Shown here one piece after another: positions 24,788-33,179 of a stretch of DNA of 64,000 bases. Position 1 is the first letter of the stretch. Each line of letters opens with the position of its first letter. The DNA is taken from the NCBI RefSeq assembly GCF_900107045.1, contig NZ_FNON01000005.1, positions 682,001 through 746,000 on the forward strand, in the 5' to 3' direction. Position numbers and translations under genes: made by a program. The notes beneath the pieces were generated by a model. The model worked only from the letters and a program-made list of their open reading frames with translations. It searched no databases and was not told the origin of the DNA. The stretch comes from Amycolatopsis xylanica (GTDB taxonomy: Bacteria > Actinomycetota > Actinomycetes > Mycobacteriales > Pseudonocardiaceae).

Positions 24788-24839
24788 GGGGTCGTGAGTG
24801 TTTAGGCCGGTTAGAACCGGCCGGAACACTCACGACCCC
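24788..24839 (+). repeat. 52-bp GGTTAGAACC element, intergenic copy 3
   Basis: This copy is almost identical to the A-type elements in pfaA: arms GGGGTCGTGAGTG-TTTA-GGCCGGTT and AACCGGCC-GGAA-CACTCACGACCCC. Even the unpaired TTTA bulge is shared with the pfaA copies, which shows common descent rather than chance. It ends six bases before the stop of the convergent binding-protein gene. Confidence 0.93.
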
Positions 24840-24844
24840 AGCGC

Positions 24845-25849
24845 TCAGGCGAGGTGCTTTTTGAGGTCGTCCAAGACCTTCATCGCGCCGACGGGGCCTA
24901 GGCCGAGGAACCAGACCTCGTCGTTGACGGGGATCGCGTGGCCGGCCTTGACCGCGCCGAGCGCGGTCCAGAGGCCGCTGGACGTGACGGCCTTTTCGTC
25001 GGGGCTGGGGCCGGCGCCGTAGCTGGAGTAGAAGATCCAGTCGGCGTCGGCCTGGTCGATGCGCTCCTTGGAGATCTGCGCGGCGAGCTCGTTGATGTCC
25101 TGGTTGGCCGGGCGCGCCAGGCCGACGTCCTTCAGGATCACGCCGATGAACGACAGGTTGCCGTACAGCCGGATGTTGCCGGAGAGGAACCGCAGCAGCG
25201 AGATCTTGGGCGTGCCCTTGATGCCCTGCTTCACCTCGTTGACGCGCTTTTGGTAGTCGTTGAGGACCGTGTCGGCCTGCGTCTCCAGCCCGAGCGCGTC
25301 CGCGACCAGCAGCGTGTTCTCCTTCCACGGGAAGCCGGGGCGGATGCTGAACACCGTCGGCGCGATCGCCGAGAGCTGCGGGTACAGGTCGTTGGCGCGG
25401 AGCTTGCTGCCCAGGATCAGGTCCGGGTTGAGCTTGGTGATCGCCTCGAGGTTGAGGTTGTTGATCTCGCCGACGGTCTGGACCGTCTTCACACGGTCGG
25501 CCAGGTACGACGGGACGCCACTCTGGCCCGCGGTGGTCGCCATGCCGACCGGGGTGAGGCCGAGCGAGAGCACTGCGTCGAGTTCACCGCTGTCGAGCAC
25601 GACCACCCGCGAGGGCTTCTTCTCAAGCTTTGTCTCGCCCAGCGAGTGCTTGACCGTGCGCGGGAAGACGCCGGGCGCGGCGTCCGATCCGAGCTTGGCT
25701 GTCTCGGCGTCGGCGGTGGCGAACAGACGGCCGCCCGTGGCGACCTCGGTGTCGCCGACGCCGGACGAACTCGGCTTCGCCGGCTGGCCGCACGCGGTCA
25801 CGAGCAAGACCAACGCGACCGCGATTGTCCACTTAGGACGAGATAGCAT
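24845..25849 (-). CDS. Iron-siderophore ABC transporter, substrate-binding lipoprotein
   Basis: A 334-residue FecB/FepB-type periplasmic-binding lipoprotein. The lipobox is LLVTACGQ. RVVVLDSGELDAVLSLGLTPVG is the family N-terminal lobe motif (shown in part), and NLEAITKLNPDLILGSK the second. Such proteins bind ferric siderophores at the cell surface and pass them to a FecCD permease. It is the last gene of a four-gene operon, its start overlapping the ATPase gene end by 17 bases. Expression is probably iron-repressed through the box at 28741-28759. Which siderophore it binds is unknown; no biosynthesis genes are near. Confidence 0.9.
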   Translation of the reverse strand: MLSRPKWTIAVALVLLVTACGQPAKPSSSGVGDTEVATGGRLFATADAETAKLGSDAAPGVFPRTVKHSLGETKLEKKPSRVVVLDSGELDAVLSLGLTPVGMATTAGQSGVPSYLADRVKTVQTVGEINNLNLEAITKLNPDLILGSKLRANDLYPQLSAIAPTVFSIRPGFPWKENTLLVADALGLETQADTVLNDYQKRVNEVKQGIKGTPKISLLRFLSGNIRLYGNLSFIGVILKDVGLARPANQDINELAAQISKERIDQADADWIFYSSYGAGPSPDEKAVTSSGLWTALGAVKAGHAIPVNDEVWFLGLGPVGAMKVLDDLKKHLA

Positions 25850-26675
25850 CCGGTGTTTCCTTTCCTGCGGCGAAAGCTCGGTGCCTGCCGATCGGGACGA
25901 CCATCGGGGTCGCCGAGACCGGGTCGGCGATGATCCGGCACGGCATGCCGAAGACCTCCTCGACCAGCTCGGCGGTGAGGATCTCGGCGGGCGCGCCCTC
26001 GGCGGCGATGCGGCCGTCCTTCATGGCGATGAGATGGTCGCCGTAGCGGGCGGCGAGATTGAGGTCGTGCAACACGATCACGATCGTGCGGCCGTCCGCG
26101 GCGTTGAGTTCGGCGAGCAGGTCGAGCACCTCGACCTGGTGCGCGATGTCGAGGAACGTGGTCGGCTCGTCGAGCAGCAGCAACGGGGTCTGCTGCGCGA
26201 GCGCCATCGCGATCCACACCCGCTGCCGCTGACCGCCCGACAGCTCGTCGACCGGGCGCGACGCGAGCTGGACGGTGTCGGTGGCGAGCATCGCGCGGGC
26301 GACGGCCGCGTCGTCCTCCTCGCTCCAGCGCCGGAACATGCCCTGGTGCGGATGCCGCCCGCGGCCGACGAGATCGGCGACCGTGATGCCCTCCGGCGCG
26401 GTCGGCGACTGCGGCAGCATGCCGAGCACGGTCGCGACGTCCTTACTGCGCAAGGTGGTGATGCCCTTGCCGTCGAGGAACACCGCGCCCGCCGTCGGGG
26501 TGAGCAGGCGGGCGAGACCGCGCAGCAGCGTCGACTTCCCGCACGCGTTGGTGCCGACGATCATGGTGACCTTGCCGTCGGGGATGCGGACCGAGAGGTC
26601 CTTGACCACCCGCAGCGGCCCGTAGCCGAGTTCGAGGTCTTCGGTGTGCAGCGTCGGTGTCACGGCTTTCCCCAT
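25833..26675 (-). CDS. Iron-siderophore ABC transporter, ATP-binding protein
   Basis: A 280-residue FecE/FepC-type ATPase. Walker A is GTNACGKST (the usual GPNGCGKST with two changes outside the catalytic residues). Further motifs are the Q-loop LPQSP, the signature LSGGQRQR, Walker B LLLLDEPTTFLD and the switch His in VLHDLN. ATG at 26675 shares one base with the stop of the permease upstream, so the genes are translationally coupled. It energises the two FecCD permeases. Confidence 0.93.
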   Translation of the reverse strand: MGKAVTPTLHTEDLELGYGPLRVVKDLSVRIPDGKVTMIVGTNACGKSTLLRGLARLLTPTAGAVFLDGKGITTLRSKDVATVLGMLPQSPTAPEGITVADLVGRGRHPHQGMFRRWSEEDDAAVARAMLATDTVQLASRPVDELSGGQRQRVWIAMALAQQTPLLLLDEPTTFLDIAHQVEVLDLLAELNAADGRTIVIVLHDLNLAARYGDHLIAMKDGRIAAEGAPAEILTAELVEEVFGMPCRIIADPVSATPMVVPIGRHRAFAAGKETPDAISS

Positions 26676-27709
26676 CAGATCCGCCCGGCCCGGTTGGCCG
26701 TCGCGAGCAACCACAGCAGGTATGGCGCGCCGACCGCGCCGGTCACCACGCCGACCGGCAGCTGCGGCCCGAGCAGGTGCTGGGCCGTGAAATCGGCCAG
26801 CAGCACCACGAGCGCCCCGGTCAATGCCGCGGGCACGAGACCGCCGCGCGCGCCGGTCAGCCTGCTCGCGATCGGGTCGGCGACGAACGCGACGAACACC
26901 ACGGGCCCGGCCGCCGCGGTGGCGAACGCGGCCAGCGCGACCGCGATCAGCAGCAACAGCAAGCGGGTCCGTTCGACACGCAGGCCAAGCCCGGCGGCGG
27001 TGTCGTCGCCCAGCTGCAGCCCGGTCAGCGCTCGGCTCGCCAGCAGCGCGGCGGGCACCAGCACCGCCAGCGCGACGGCGAGCGGCCCGACGTGCTCCCA
27101 GCTCCGGCCGTTGAGATTGCCGGTCAGCCACACCAGGGCCTGCTGCGCCAGCGTAGTGTCCGCCCAGGTCATGAGGTACGAGATGACACTGCTCAGCACC
27201 GCGCCCACGCCCACGCCGATCAGCACCAGCCGGTAGCCGCTCACCCCGCCCCGCCGCGCGAGCAGATAGATCGTCAGGCCCGCGAGCAGCGCTCCCGCCA
27301 GCGCGGCGGCCGACACGAGCGCACCCGACGCGCCGAACAGCACGATCGCGGTCACCGCGGCCGCGCTCGCGCCCTGCGTCACGCCGATGACGTCCGGGCT
27401 GGCGAGCGGATTACGCAGCAGGCGCTGGAAAAGCGCGCCGCCCATGCCGAACGCGATCCCGACCAGGAGCCCGGTCAGCGCGCGTGGCAGCCGCAACTCC
27501 AGCACGACATGCGCGCCGCGCCCGGAGCCGTCGCCGAGCAGGATGCCCGGTAGATCACCCAGCGGGACCTCGAAATCCCCGACGGCGAGCGCCGCCGCGA
27601 GGATCGCGGCGACCGCCAGTAGCAAAACCACTGAGACGGAACGGCTTCGGACGAAACCACGCCTTCGCACCGCCCGGATGACGCCGACGGTTTCGGCGAG
27701 CGCGCTCAT
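26675..27709 (-). CDS. Iron-siderophore ABC transporter, FecCD permease 2
   Basis: A 344-residue permease of the FecCD/BtuC family with about ten membrane helices. Family motifs are ELRLPRALTGLLVGIAFGMG and RNPLASPDVIGVTQGA; AFVADPIASRL is the cytoplasmic ATPase-coupling region. The start codon at 27709 overlaps the stop of the other permease by four bases (ATGA). It pairs with that paralogue to form a heterodimeric channel. Confidence 0.92.
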   Translation of the reverse strand: MSALAETVGVIRAVRRRGFVRSRSVSVVLLLAVAAILAAALAVGDFEVPLGDLPGILLGDGSGRGAHVVLELRLPRALTGLLVGIAFGMGGALFQRLLRNPLASPDVIGVTQGASAAAVTAIVLFGASGALVSAAALAGALLAGLTIYLLARRGGVSGYRLVLIGVGVGAVLSSVISYLMTWADTTLAQQALVWLTGNLNGRSWEHVGPLAVALAVLVPAALLASRALTGLQLGDDTAAGLGLRVERTRLLLLLIAVALAAFATAAAGPVVFVAFVADPIASRLTGARGGLVPAALTGALVVLLADFTAQHLLGPQLPVGVVTGAVGAPYLLWLLATANRAGRI

Positions 27710-28713
27710 ACCGCCACCGGCTTCTTGCGGCGCACGAGCCAGACGAACACCGGCGCGCCCAGCAACGCCGTGATGATCCCGACCTGCACCTCCGCGGGCC
27801 GCGCGACCACCCGGCCGACGACATCCGACAAGAGCAGCAGCAACGGCGCGAGCAGCGCCGAGAACGGCAGCAGCCAGCGATGATCCGGCCCGGTGAGCAT
27901 CCGCGCGACGTGCGGGACGGTCAGCCCGACGAACGCGATCGGCCCGGCGATCGCCGTCGCCGCTCCACAAAGGACGATCACGGCCAGCGCGCAGACGGCC
28001 CTGGCGAGCCCGACGTTCTGGCCCAGCGACCGCGCGACGTCCTCACCGAGCGCGAGCGCGTTCAGCATGCGGGCCGCGATCACCGTCAGCACTACGCCCG
28101 CGACGATGAACGGCACCGCGCCCGCGATGGTGGCCGCGTCGCGCCCGGTCAGCGAGCCGACCTGCCAGAACCGGTACTGGTCGAACGTGGTCGTGTCGGT
28201 CAGCAGCAGCGCGCTGGTCACCGAGGCCAGCGCGGCCGAGACCGCGGCTCCGGCGAGCGCGAGCTTGACCGGCGTCGCGCCCGCCCGTCCGAGCGAGCTG
28301 ATCCCGTAGACGACCCCGCCCGCGACCGCCGCGCCCGCGAAGCCGAACCACACGTACCCGCCGACGCTGCTGATCCCGAACGTCCCGATGCCGAGCACGA
28401 CGAACAACGCGGCGCCCGAGTTGACGCCGAGCAGCCCGGGATCGGCCAGCGGGTTGCGCGTGGCGCCCTGGATGACCGCGCCGGACAGGCCGAGCGCGAC
28501 CCCGGCCAGCAGCCCGGCGAGCGTGCGGGGCAGGCGCAGCTCGCGCACGACGAGGTGATCGGGATTGGCCGCGTCGAAGTGGACCAGCGCGTCGAGCACG
28601 GTCGCGAAGGACAGCTCACGGGTGCCGACGGAGATGCTCAGCAGCGCGGCGAACACCACGGCCGCCGCCGCTACCAGCAGCCATGCCGTCAGCGGGGTCG
28701 CTCTGGCTCGCAC
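27706..28713 (-). CDS. Iron-siderophore ABC transporter, FecCD permease 1
   Basis: A 335-residue FecCD permease, the first gene of the operon. It has ELRLPRTLAGLLAGVALGLS and RNPLADPGLLGVNSGA, with GLTVPHVARMLTGPDHR as the coupling region. About ten membrane helices are evident. The DtxR/IdeR-like box lies about 28 bases upstream of its start, which places the whole operon under iron control. Confidence 0.92.
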   Translation of the reverse strand: MRARATPLTAWLLVAAAAVVFAALLSISVGTRELSFATVLDALVHFDAANPDHLVVRELRLPRTLAGLLAGVALGLSGAVIQGATRNPLADPGLLGVNSGAALFVVLGIGTFGISSVGGYVWFGFAGAAVAGGVVYGISSLGRAGATPVKLALAGAAVSAALASVTSALLLTDTTTFDQYRFWQVGSLTGRDAATIAGAVPFIVAGVVLTVIAARMLNALALGEDVARSLGQNVGLARAVCALAVIVLCGAATAIAGPIAFVGLTVPHVARMLTGPDHRWLLPFSALLAPLLLLLSDVVGRVVARPAEVQVGIITALLGAPVFVWLVRRKKPVAV

Positions 28714-28740
28714 AGGTCTTCTCGCTTGTCCACGGTGATC

Positions 28741-28759
28741 TAAGGTATGCCTACCCTAT
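28741..28759 (-). promoter_or_regulatory. IdeR/DtxR-type iron box
   Basis: On the minus strand the sequence reads ATAGGGTAGGCATACCTTA. The consensus DtxR/IdeR box is TTAGGTTAGGCTAACCTAA; about 14 of 19 positions agree, including the GG...GGC...ACCT core. It lies directly upstream of the siderophore permease, as expected for iron-dependent repression. The match is by eye. Confidence 0.72.
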
Positions 28760-28778
28760 ATCGCCGGTGGTCAGCCGC

Positions 28779-29381
28779 CTAAGCGGCCGGGTAGCCGCCC
28801 GCCCGCCAGACGTAGGAACGGAAGGTCGACGGGGACATCAGCTGCCGCGCCGGGACCGCGTGCCGGGTCTGCTCCGGCAGGAAGACGCCACCGCAGCGGT
28901 GGCAGTACCAGGCGCCGGCCCAGAGCTCCCGCGACTCCGGCGTGCCCTGCCGCAGATGGCGGTTCTTCTTGACGCGCGTGCCGTACAGCCCGGCGAACAG
29001 CGCGACCATCGCCAGCAGCAGGCCCGCCGGGGCGAACACGGTGATCGTCGAGATGATCGGCGACTCGGCCATCTCGGGGTGGTGGTCGCCGAGCACCAGG
29101 AAGCCGATGATCGTCATGAAGACGGCCGGGATGAGCAGCACCATCGCCAGCGCCAGGAAACAGCCGCCGCCCCGCAGCGGCGGGGTCGGGTCCAGCTCGC
29201 GGGCGAGCGCCGACATCGACGTGCCCCGGTAGTTGCCCTGCAGATAGGTGACATTCCCGTCGCCGTAGGAGACCGGGATCGCGCCGCCGACCACGCTGTG
29301 CGTGACCGAACCGCCCTGGTGGACCGCCGGGACGCTCTGCACCTGGTCGACCTGCGCGCACTGCGGACAAGCGATGTTCAC
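28779..29381 (-). CDS. Membrane protein with N- and C-terminal zinc-ribbon-like Cys pairs
   Basis: A 200-residue protein of unknown function. It starts with a CPQC knuckle (residues 5-8), has two membrane helices (about 74-96 and 111-131), and ends with a second knuckle CHRCGG near residue 160, so two halves of a zinc ribbon or two rubredoxin-like knuckles flank the membrane hairpin. The start is GTG at 29381, with GGAGAGG well placed upstream. It is divergent from helY with an 83-base spacer, and is not obviously tied to the iron operon. Confidence 0.7.
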   Translation of the reverse strand: MNIACPQCAQVDQVQSVPAVHQGGSVTHSVVGGAIPVSYGDGNVTYLQGNYRGTSMSALARELDPTPPLRGGGCFLALAMVLLIPAVFMTIIGFLVLGDHHPEMAESPIISTITVFAPAGLLLAMVALFAGLYGTRVKKNRHLRQGTPESRELWAGAWYCHRCGGVFLPEQTRHAVPARQLMSPSTFRSYVWRAGGYPAA

Positions 29382-29464
29382 GGCTCACCCTCTCCTTCCG
29401 TCCCGGTACGGCACTGAGACCCCGCGGGCCGCCGTCAGGTTCCCGCGTGCGAACTGTCGGTGCC

Positions 29465-32254
29465 ATGTGGAACCCTGATCAGGTGGCCAATAGCCCTTCT
29501 CAATCACCGGCCGAGGCCTATGCGTCCTCACAGCGCCGCGGCAAGTACCCGCAGCTGACCCGCTTCGCGGCGGAGGCGTCGTTCGAGTTCGACGACTTCC
29601 AGGTCCGCGGTTGCGAGGCGCTGGAGGGCGGGCACGGCGTGCTCGTCTGCGCCCCGACCGGCGCCGGCAAGACCGTTGTCGGCGAGTTCGCGGTGCACCT
29701 GGCGCTCGCCGAAGGCCGCAAATGCTTCTACACCACGCCGATCAAGGCGTTGTCGAACCAGAAGTTCACCGACCTGGTCGGCCGCTACGGCGCGGACAAG
29801 GTCGGCCTGCTGACCGGCGACACCTCGATCAACGGCGGCGCCCAGGTGGTCGTGATGACCACCGAGGTGCTCCGCAACATGCTGTACGCGGGGTCCTCCA
29901 CCGTCGACGAGCTCGCGTACGTGGTCATGGACGAGGTGCACTACCTCGCCGACCGGTTCCGCGGCCCGGTGTGGGAGGAGGTCATCCTGCACCTGCCCGA
30001 GCACGTCAAGGTGGTCGGCCTGTCCGCCACGGTCAGCAACGCCGAGGAGTTCGGCGAGTGGCTGGTCGAGGTGCGCGGCGACACCACGGTCGTGGTCGAC
30101 GAGCATCGCCCGGTGCCGCTGTGGCAGCACATGCTGGTCGGCAACCAGCTGCTCGACCTGTTCGCGGGCCAGGAGCACGGCGAGACCGAGCTGCGGATGA
30201 ACCCGACGCTGCTGCGCAAGGTTGAGGAGAACCACCGCTACCAGGGCGGACCGGGGCTGCGCGGGCCGCGTGGCCGCCGCAACCCGCCGCCGCGCGGGCC
30301 GCGGTTCCGCCCGCCGCAGCGGGCGGACATGGTCGAGCGGCTCGACCGGGCCGGGCTGCTGCCCGCGATCGACTTCATCTTCTCGCGCGCGGGCTGTGAC
30401 GCGGCCGTCGGCCAGGTCGTGCGCTCCGGGCTGCGGCTCAACGGGCCGGACGAGGTCGAGCAGGTCCGCCGGATCGTCGCCGAGCGCACCGCCGGGCTGC
30501 CCGAGGGCGACCTCGAGGTGCTCGGGTACTGGGAGTGGCGCGACGCGCTGGAGCGGGGCGTCGCCGCGCACCACGCCGGGCTGCTGCCCGCGTTCAAGGA
30601 GACCGTCGAGCAGCTGTTCCTGCTGGGCCTGGTCAAGGTCGTCTTCGCGACCGAGACGCTCGCGCTGGGCATCAACATGCCCGCGCGCACGGTCGTGCTG
30701 GAGCGGCTGGTCAAGTACAACGGCGAGGCGCACGTCGACCTCACGCCGGGCGAGTACACCCAGCTCACCGGGCGGGCCGGGCGCCGGGGCATCGACGTCG
30801 AGGGCCACGCGGTCGTCGCGTGGCAGCCGGGTGTCGACCCGAAGCAGGTCGCCGGGCTCGCGTCCACGCGCACCTATCCGCTGCGCTCGTCGTTCCGGCC
30901 CGGCTACAACATGGCCGTCAACCTGGTCGCCCAGCTCGGCGCCGACGAGGCCCGTGACCTGCTGGAACTGTCGTTCGCGCAGTTCCAGGCCGACCGGTCG
31001 GTGGTCGGCACCGCGCGGCGGATCGACCGCAACCGGGAGGCGCTCGCCGGGTACAAGAAGGCCACCACCGGCGATTTCGACGAGCTGCTCGAGTACGTCG
31101 AGCTGCGCGCCAAGATCTCCGCGCGGGAGAAGACGCTGTCGCGGCAGAACACATCGAGCCGCCGCGCCGAAACCGCCGCCTCGCTGGAGAAACTCCGCAA
31201 GGGCGACGTGATCGCGGTACCGGCGGGCCGCCGGTCGGGGCTCGCCGTGGTCGTCGACCCCGGGCTCGACCCGATCCGCGAGCCGCGGCCCGTGGTGGTC
31301 ACCGAGGACCGCTGGTCCGGCCCGCTGTCGGCGTCGGACTTCTCGTCGCCGGTCGAGCCGCTGGGGCACATCCGGCTGCCGAAGCACGTCGAACTGCGCT
31401 CGCCGAAGAGCCGCCGCGACATCGCGTCCAGCCTGCGCAACGCCGGGATTTCCTTGCCAGGCAGGGAAAAGCGGCGGTCCGGCGCGAACGAGGACGGCGA
31501 GCTGGCCGCGCTGCGCCGCGCGTTGCGCGCGCACCCGTGCCACGGGCTCGCCGAACGTGAGGCGAACCTGCGCTGGGTCGAGCGCTACCAGCGACTGTCC
31601 GCCGAGACCGAGCAGCTGGAGCGCAAGGTCGCCGCGACCACGCACTCGCTGGCGCGTGCCTTCGACCGGATCCGCGCGCTGCTGACCGAGCGCGGCTACC
31701 TCACGCCCGTGAAGAAGGCGGCCGACGGCGAGCACGTCACCGAGGACGGCAAGCGGCTCATGCGGCTCTACAGCGAGTCCGACCTGCTCGCCGCCGAGTG
31801 CATCCGCCACGGCGTGTGGGAGGGCCTCAAGCCGCCCGAGCTGGCCGCGGTCGTGTCGACGCTGGTCTTCGAGGCGCGCCGCGACATCGCGGGGGAGGCG
31901 CGGCTGCCGCAGGGCGCGGTTCCCGAAGCGTGGGACGAGATGATGCGGCTGTGGGCCGACATCGCCGACGATGAGCGGCGTCACAAGCTCGAACGCACCC
32001 GCGAGCCGGACGCCGGGTTCGCCTGGCCGGTGTACCGGTGGGCGCGCGGCGAGTCGCTGGAGAAGGTGCTCACCGCGGCCGAGGCGAACGGCCAGGAACT
32101 CTCCGCTGGCGACTTCGTGCGCTGGTCACGGCAGGTCATCGACCTGCTCGACCAGATCAAGGAGGTGCTCGGCAAGTCCGATCCGATCGGCGCCGCCGCG
32201 GCCGACGCGGTGCGCGCGCTGCGACGCGGCGTGGTCGCCGCGGGTGGTGCCTAG
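29465..32254 (+). CDS. helY: Ski2-like DEAD/DEAH-box RNA helicase HelY
   Basis: A 929-residue superfamily 2 helicase of the Ski2/Mtr4 type, as HelY in Mycobacterium. It has a Q-motif-like FQVRGCEAL, Walker A APTGAGKT, motif II DEVH, motif III SAT, and motif VI QLTGRAGRRG. The C-terminal part (about 480-929) is the winged-helix, ratchet and DSHCT domain. An Arg/Pro-rich insert at about residue 260-280 separates the two RecA lobes. It is expected to unwind structured RNA in decay or ribosome maturation. In other actinobacteria it follows tatC directly; here the siderophore operon lies between. ATG 29465 is chosen; GTG 29447 and GTG 29483 are alternatives. Confidence 0.9.
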   Translation: MWNPDQVANSPSQSPAEAYASSQRRGKYPQLTRFAAEASFEFDDFQVRGCEALEGGHGVLVCAPTGAGKTVVGEFAVHLALAEGRKCFYTTPIKALSNQKFTDLVGRYGADKVGLLTGDTSINGGAQVVVMTTEVLRNMLYAGSSTVDELAYVVMDEVHYLADRFRGPVWEEVILHLPEHVKVVGLSATVSNAEEFGEWLVEVRGDTTVVVDEHRPVPLWQHMLVGNQLLDLFAGQEHGETELRMNPTLLRKVEENHRYQGGPGLRGPRGRRNPPPRGPRFRPPQRADMVERLDRAGLLPAIDFIFSRAGCDAAVGQVVRSGLRLNGPDEVEQVRRIVAERTAGLPEGDLEVLGYWEWRDALERGVAAHHAGLLPAFKETVEQLFLLGLVKVVFATETLALGINMPARTVVLERLVKYNGEAHVDLTPGEYTQLTGRAGRRGIDVEGHAVVAWQPGVDPKQVAGLASTRTYPLRSSFRPGYNMAVNLVAQLGADEARDLLELSFAQFQADRSVVGTARRIDRNREALAGYKKATTGDFDELLEYVELRAKISAREKTLSRQNTSSRRAETAASLEKLRKGDVIAVPAGRRSGLAVVVDPGLDPIREPRPVVVTEDRWSGPLSASDFSSPVEPLGHIRLPKHVELRSPKSRRDIASSLRNAGISLPGREKRRSGANEDGELAALRRALRAHPCHGLAEREANLRWVERYQRLSAETEQLERKVAATTHSLARAFDRIRALLTERGYLTPVKKAADGEHVTEDGKRLMRLYSESDLLAAECIRHGVWEGLKPPELAAVVSTLVFEARRDIAGEARLPQGAVPEAWDEMMRLWADIADDERRHKLERTREPDAGFAWPVYRWARGESLEKVLTAAEANGQELSAGDFVRWSRQVIDLLDQIKEVLGKSDPIGAAAADAVRALRRGVVAAGGA

Positions 32255-32335
32255 GCCGAATGGTGCGTGTGTGGGCTTGGACCTTGTGGTTGGATCGATC
32301 CGGTAATCCATGGTGACTTTGGCGGAGGCGAACAG

Positions 32336-33124
32336 ATGAGCACGCCGTACGGCGGCAACGACCCGCAACAGTGGGGTCAGCAGCCCCAGCACGGGCAGGA
32401 GCCGAGTGGCGCGTACCCGCCGCCGCCGAGCGGGCCGCAGCAGCAGCCCGGCTATGGCCAGGACCCCGCTCAGCAGCAGCAACAGTGGGGCCAGCAGCCG
32501 CCCGCCTACGGTCAGCAGCCCGGCTACCCGCAGCAGCAACAGCCTCAGCAGTGGGCGCAGCCGGACCAGACCCAGCAGCAGTGGGCCCCGCAGCAGCAGC
32601 CGGGCCAGACGGGCGCGCACGACCCGCAGCAGTGGGCCCAGCAGCAGCCCGGGCAGACCGGCGCGCACGACCCGTCGCAATGGGCCCAGCAGCAGCCTGG
32701 CGGCGCGTACCCGCAGAGCGGGCCGCAGCAGATCCAGTACGGCCAGCCTGGTCAGTACGGCCAGCAGCCGGGGTACCCGGCCGCGCCGCCCGCCGCGGAG
32801 AAGAAGTCCAAGAAGGGCCTGTTCATCGGCATCGGCGCGGCGCTCGTCGTGGTCGCCGCCGTGCTGGTGCTCGGCTTCGTCGCGCCCGGGTTCTTCAACA
32901 CCAAGGTGTTCGACAACAACGCCATGCAGAACGACGTGCAGAAGATCCTCACCGGCACGTACAAGCTCGAAGGCGTCACCAAGGTCTCCTGCCCCGCCGA
33001 GCAGGAGGTCAAGGACGGCGGCAGCTTCACCTGCACCGCCACCATCAACGGCAAGGACCAGAAGGTGCCCATCACGGTGAAGGGCACCGACGGCAACTAC
33101 GAGGTCGGCATCCCCGCCAAGTAG
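32336..33124 (+). CDS. Gln/Pro/Tyr-rich membrane protein with DUF4333 domain
   Basis: A 262-residue protein. Residues 1-150 are low-complexity, made of repeats of QQWGQQP, QQPGY and QTGAHDP. One membrane helix follows a KKSKK stop-transfer (about 163-184), then an extracytoplasmic DUF4333 domain of about 75 residues with two cysteines (SCPAEQEV and FTCTA). DUF4333 domains are found at actinobacterial cell surfaces and have no known activity. GGAGG at 32324-32328 fixes the start. The last 15 residues are nearly identical to those of the second DUF4333 protein at 34423-34794, and the two pair with two Eis-like genes. Confidence 0.82.
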   Translation: MSTPYGGNDPQQWGQQPQHGQEPSGAYPPPPSGPQQQPGYGQDPAQQQQQWGQQPPAYGQQPGYPQQQQPQQWAQPDQTQQQWAPQQQPGQTGAHDPQQWAQQQPGQTGAHDPSQWAQQQPGGAYPQSGPQQIQYGQPGQYGQQPGYPAAPPAAEKKSKKGLFIGIGAALVVVAAVLVLGFVAPGFFNTKVFDNNAMQNDVQKILTGTYKLEGVTKVSCPAEQEVKDGGSFTCTATINGKDQKVPITVKGTDGNYEVGIPAK

Positions 33125-33140
33125 TGACACGCGCTAAATG

Positions 33141-33170
33141 GATGGCCTGCCCGGTTTCGGGCAGGCCATC
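33141..33170 (+). terminator. 13-bp perfect hairpin after the DUF4333 gene
   Basis: GATGGCCTGCCCG pairs with CGGGCAGGCCATC around GTTT. It begins 16 bases after the stop and ends 9 bases before the start of the next gene. No U-tract follows. Its position supports the start of the acetyltransferase at 33180 rather than further upstream. Confidence 0.65.
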
Positions 33171-33179
33171 ATGCGTTCC

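Noticed and set aside
24537..24797. Short frames across the palindrome cluster (for example 24537-24797 +)
   Set aside because: They consist of repeat sequence only, have no ribosome site and lie between two convergent stops.
29528..31984. An 818-codon minus-strand frame opposite helY
   Set aside because: It is antisense to intact helicase motifs, with no domain of its own.
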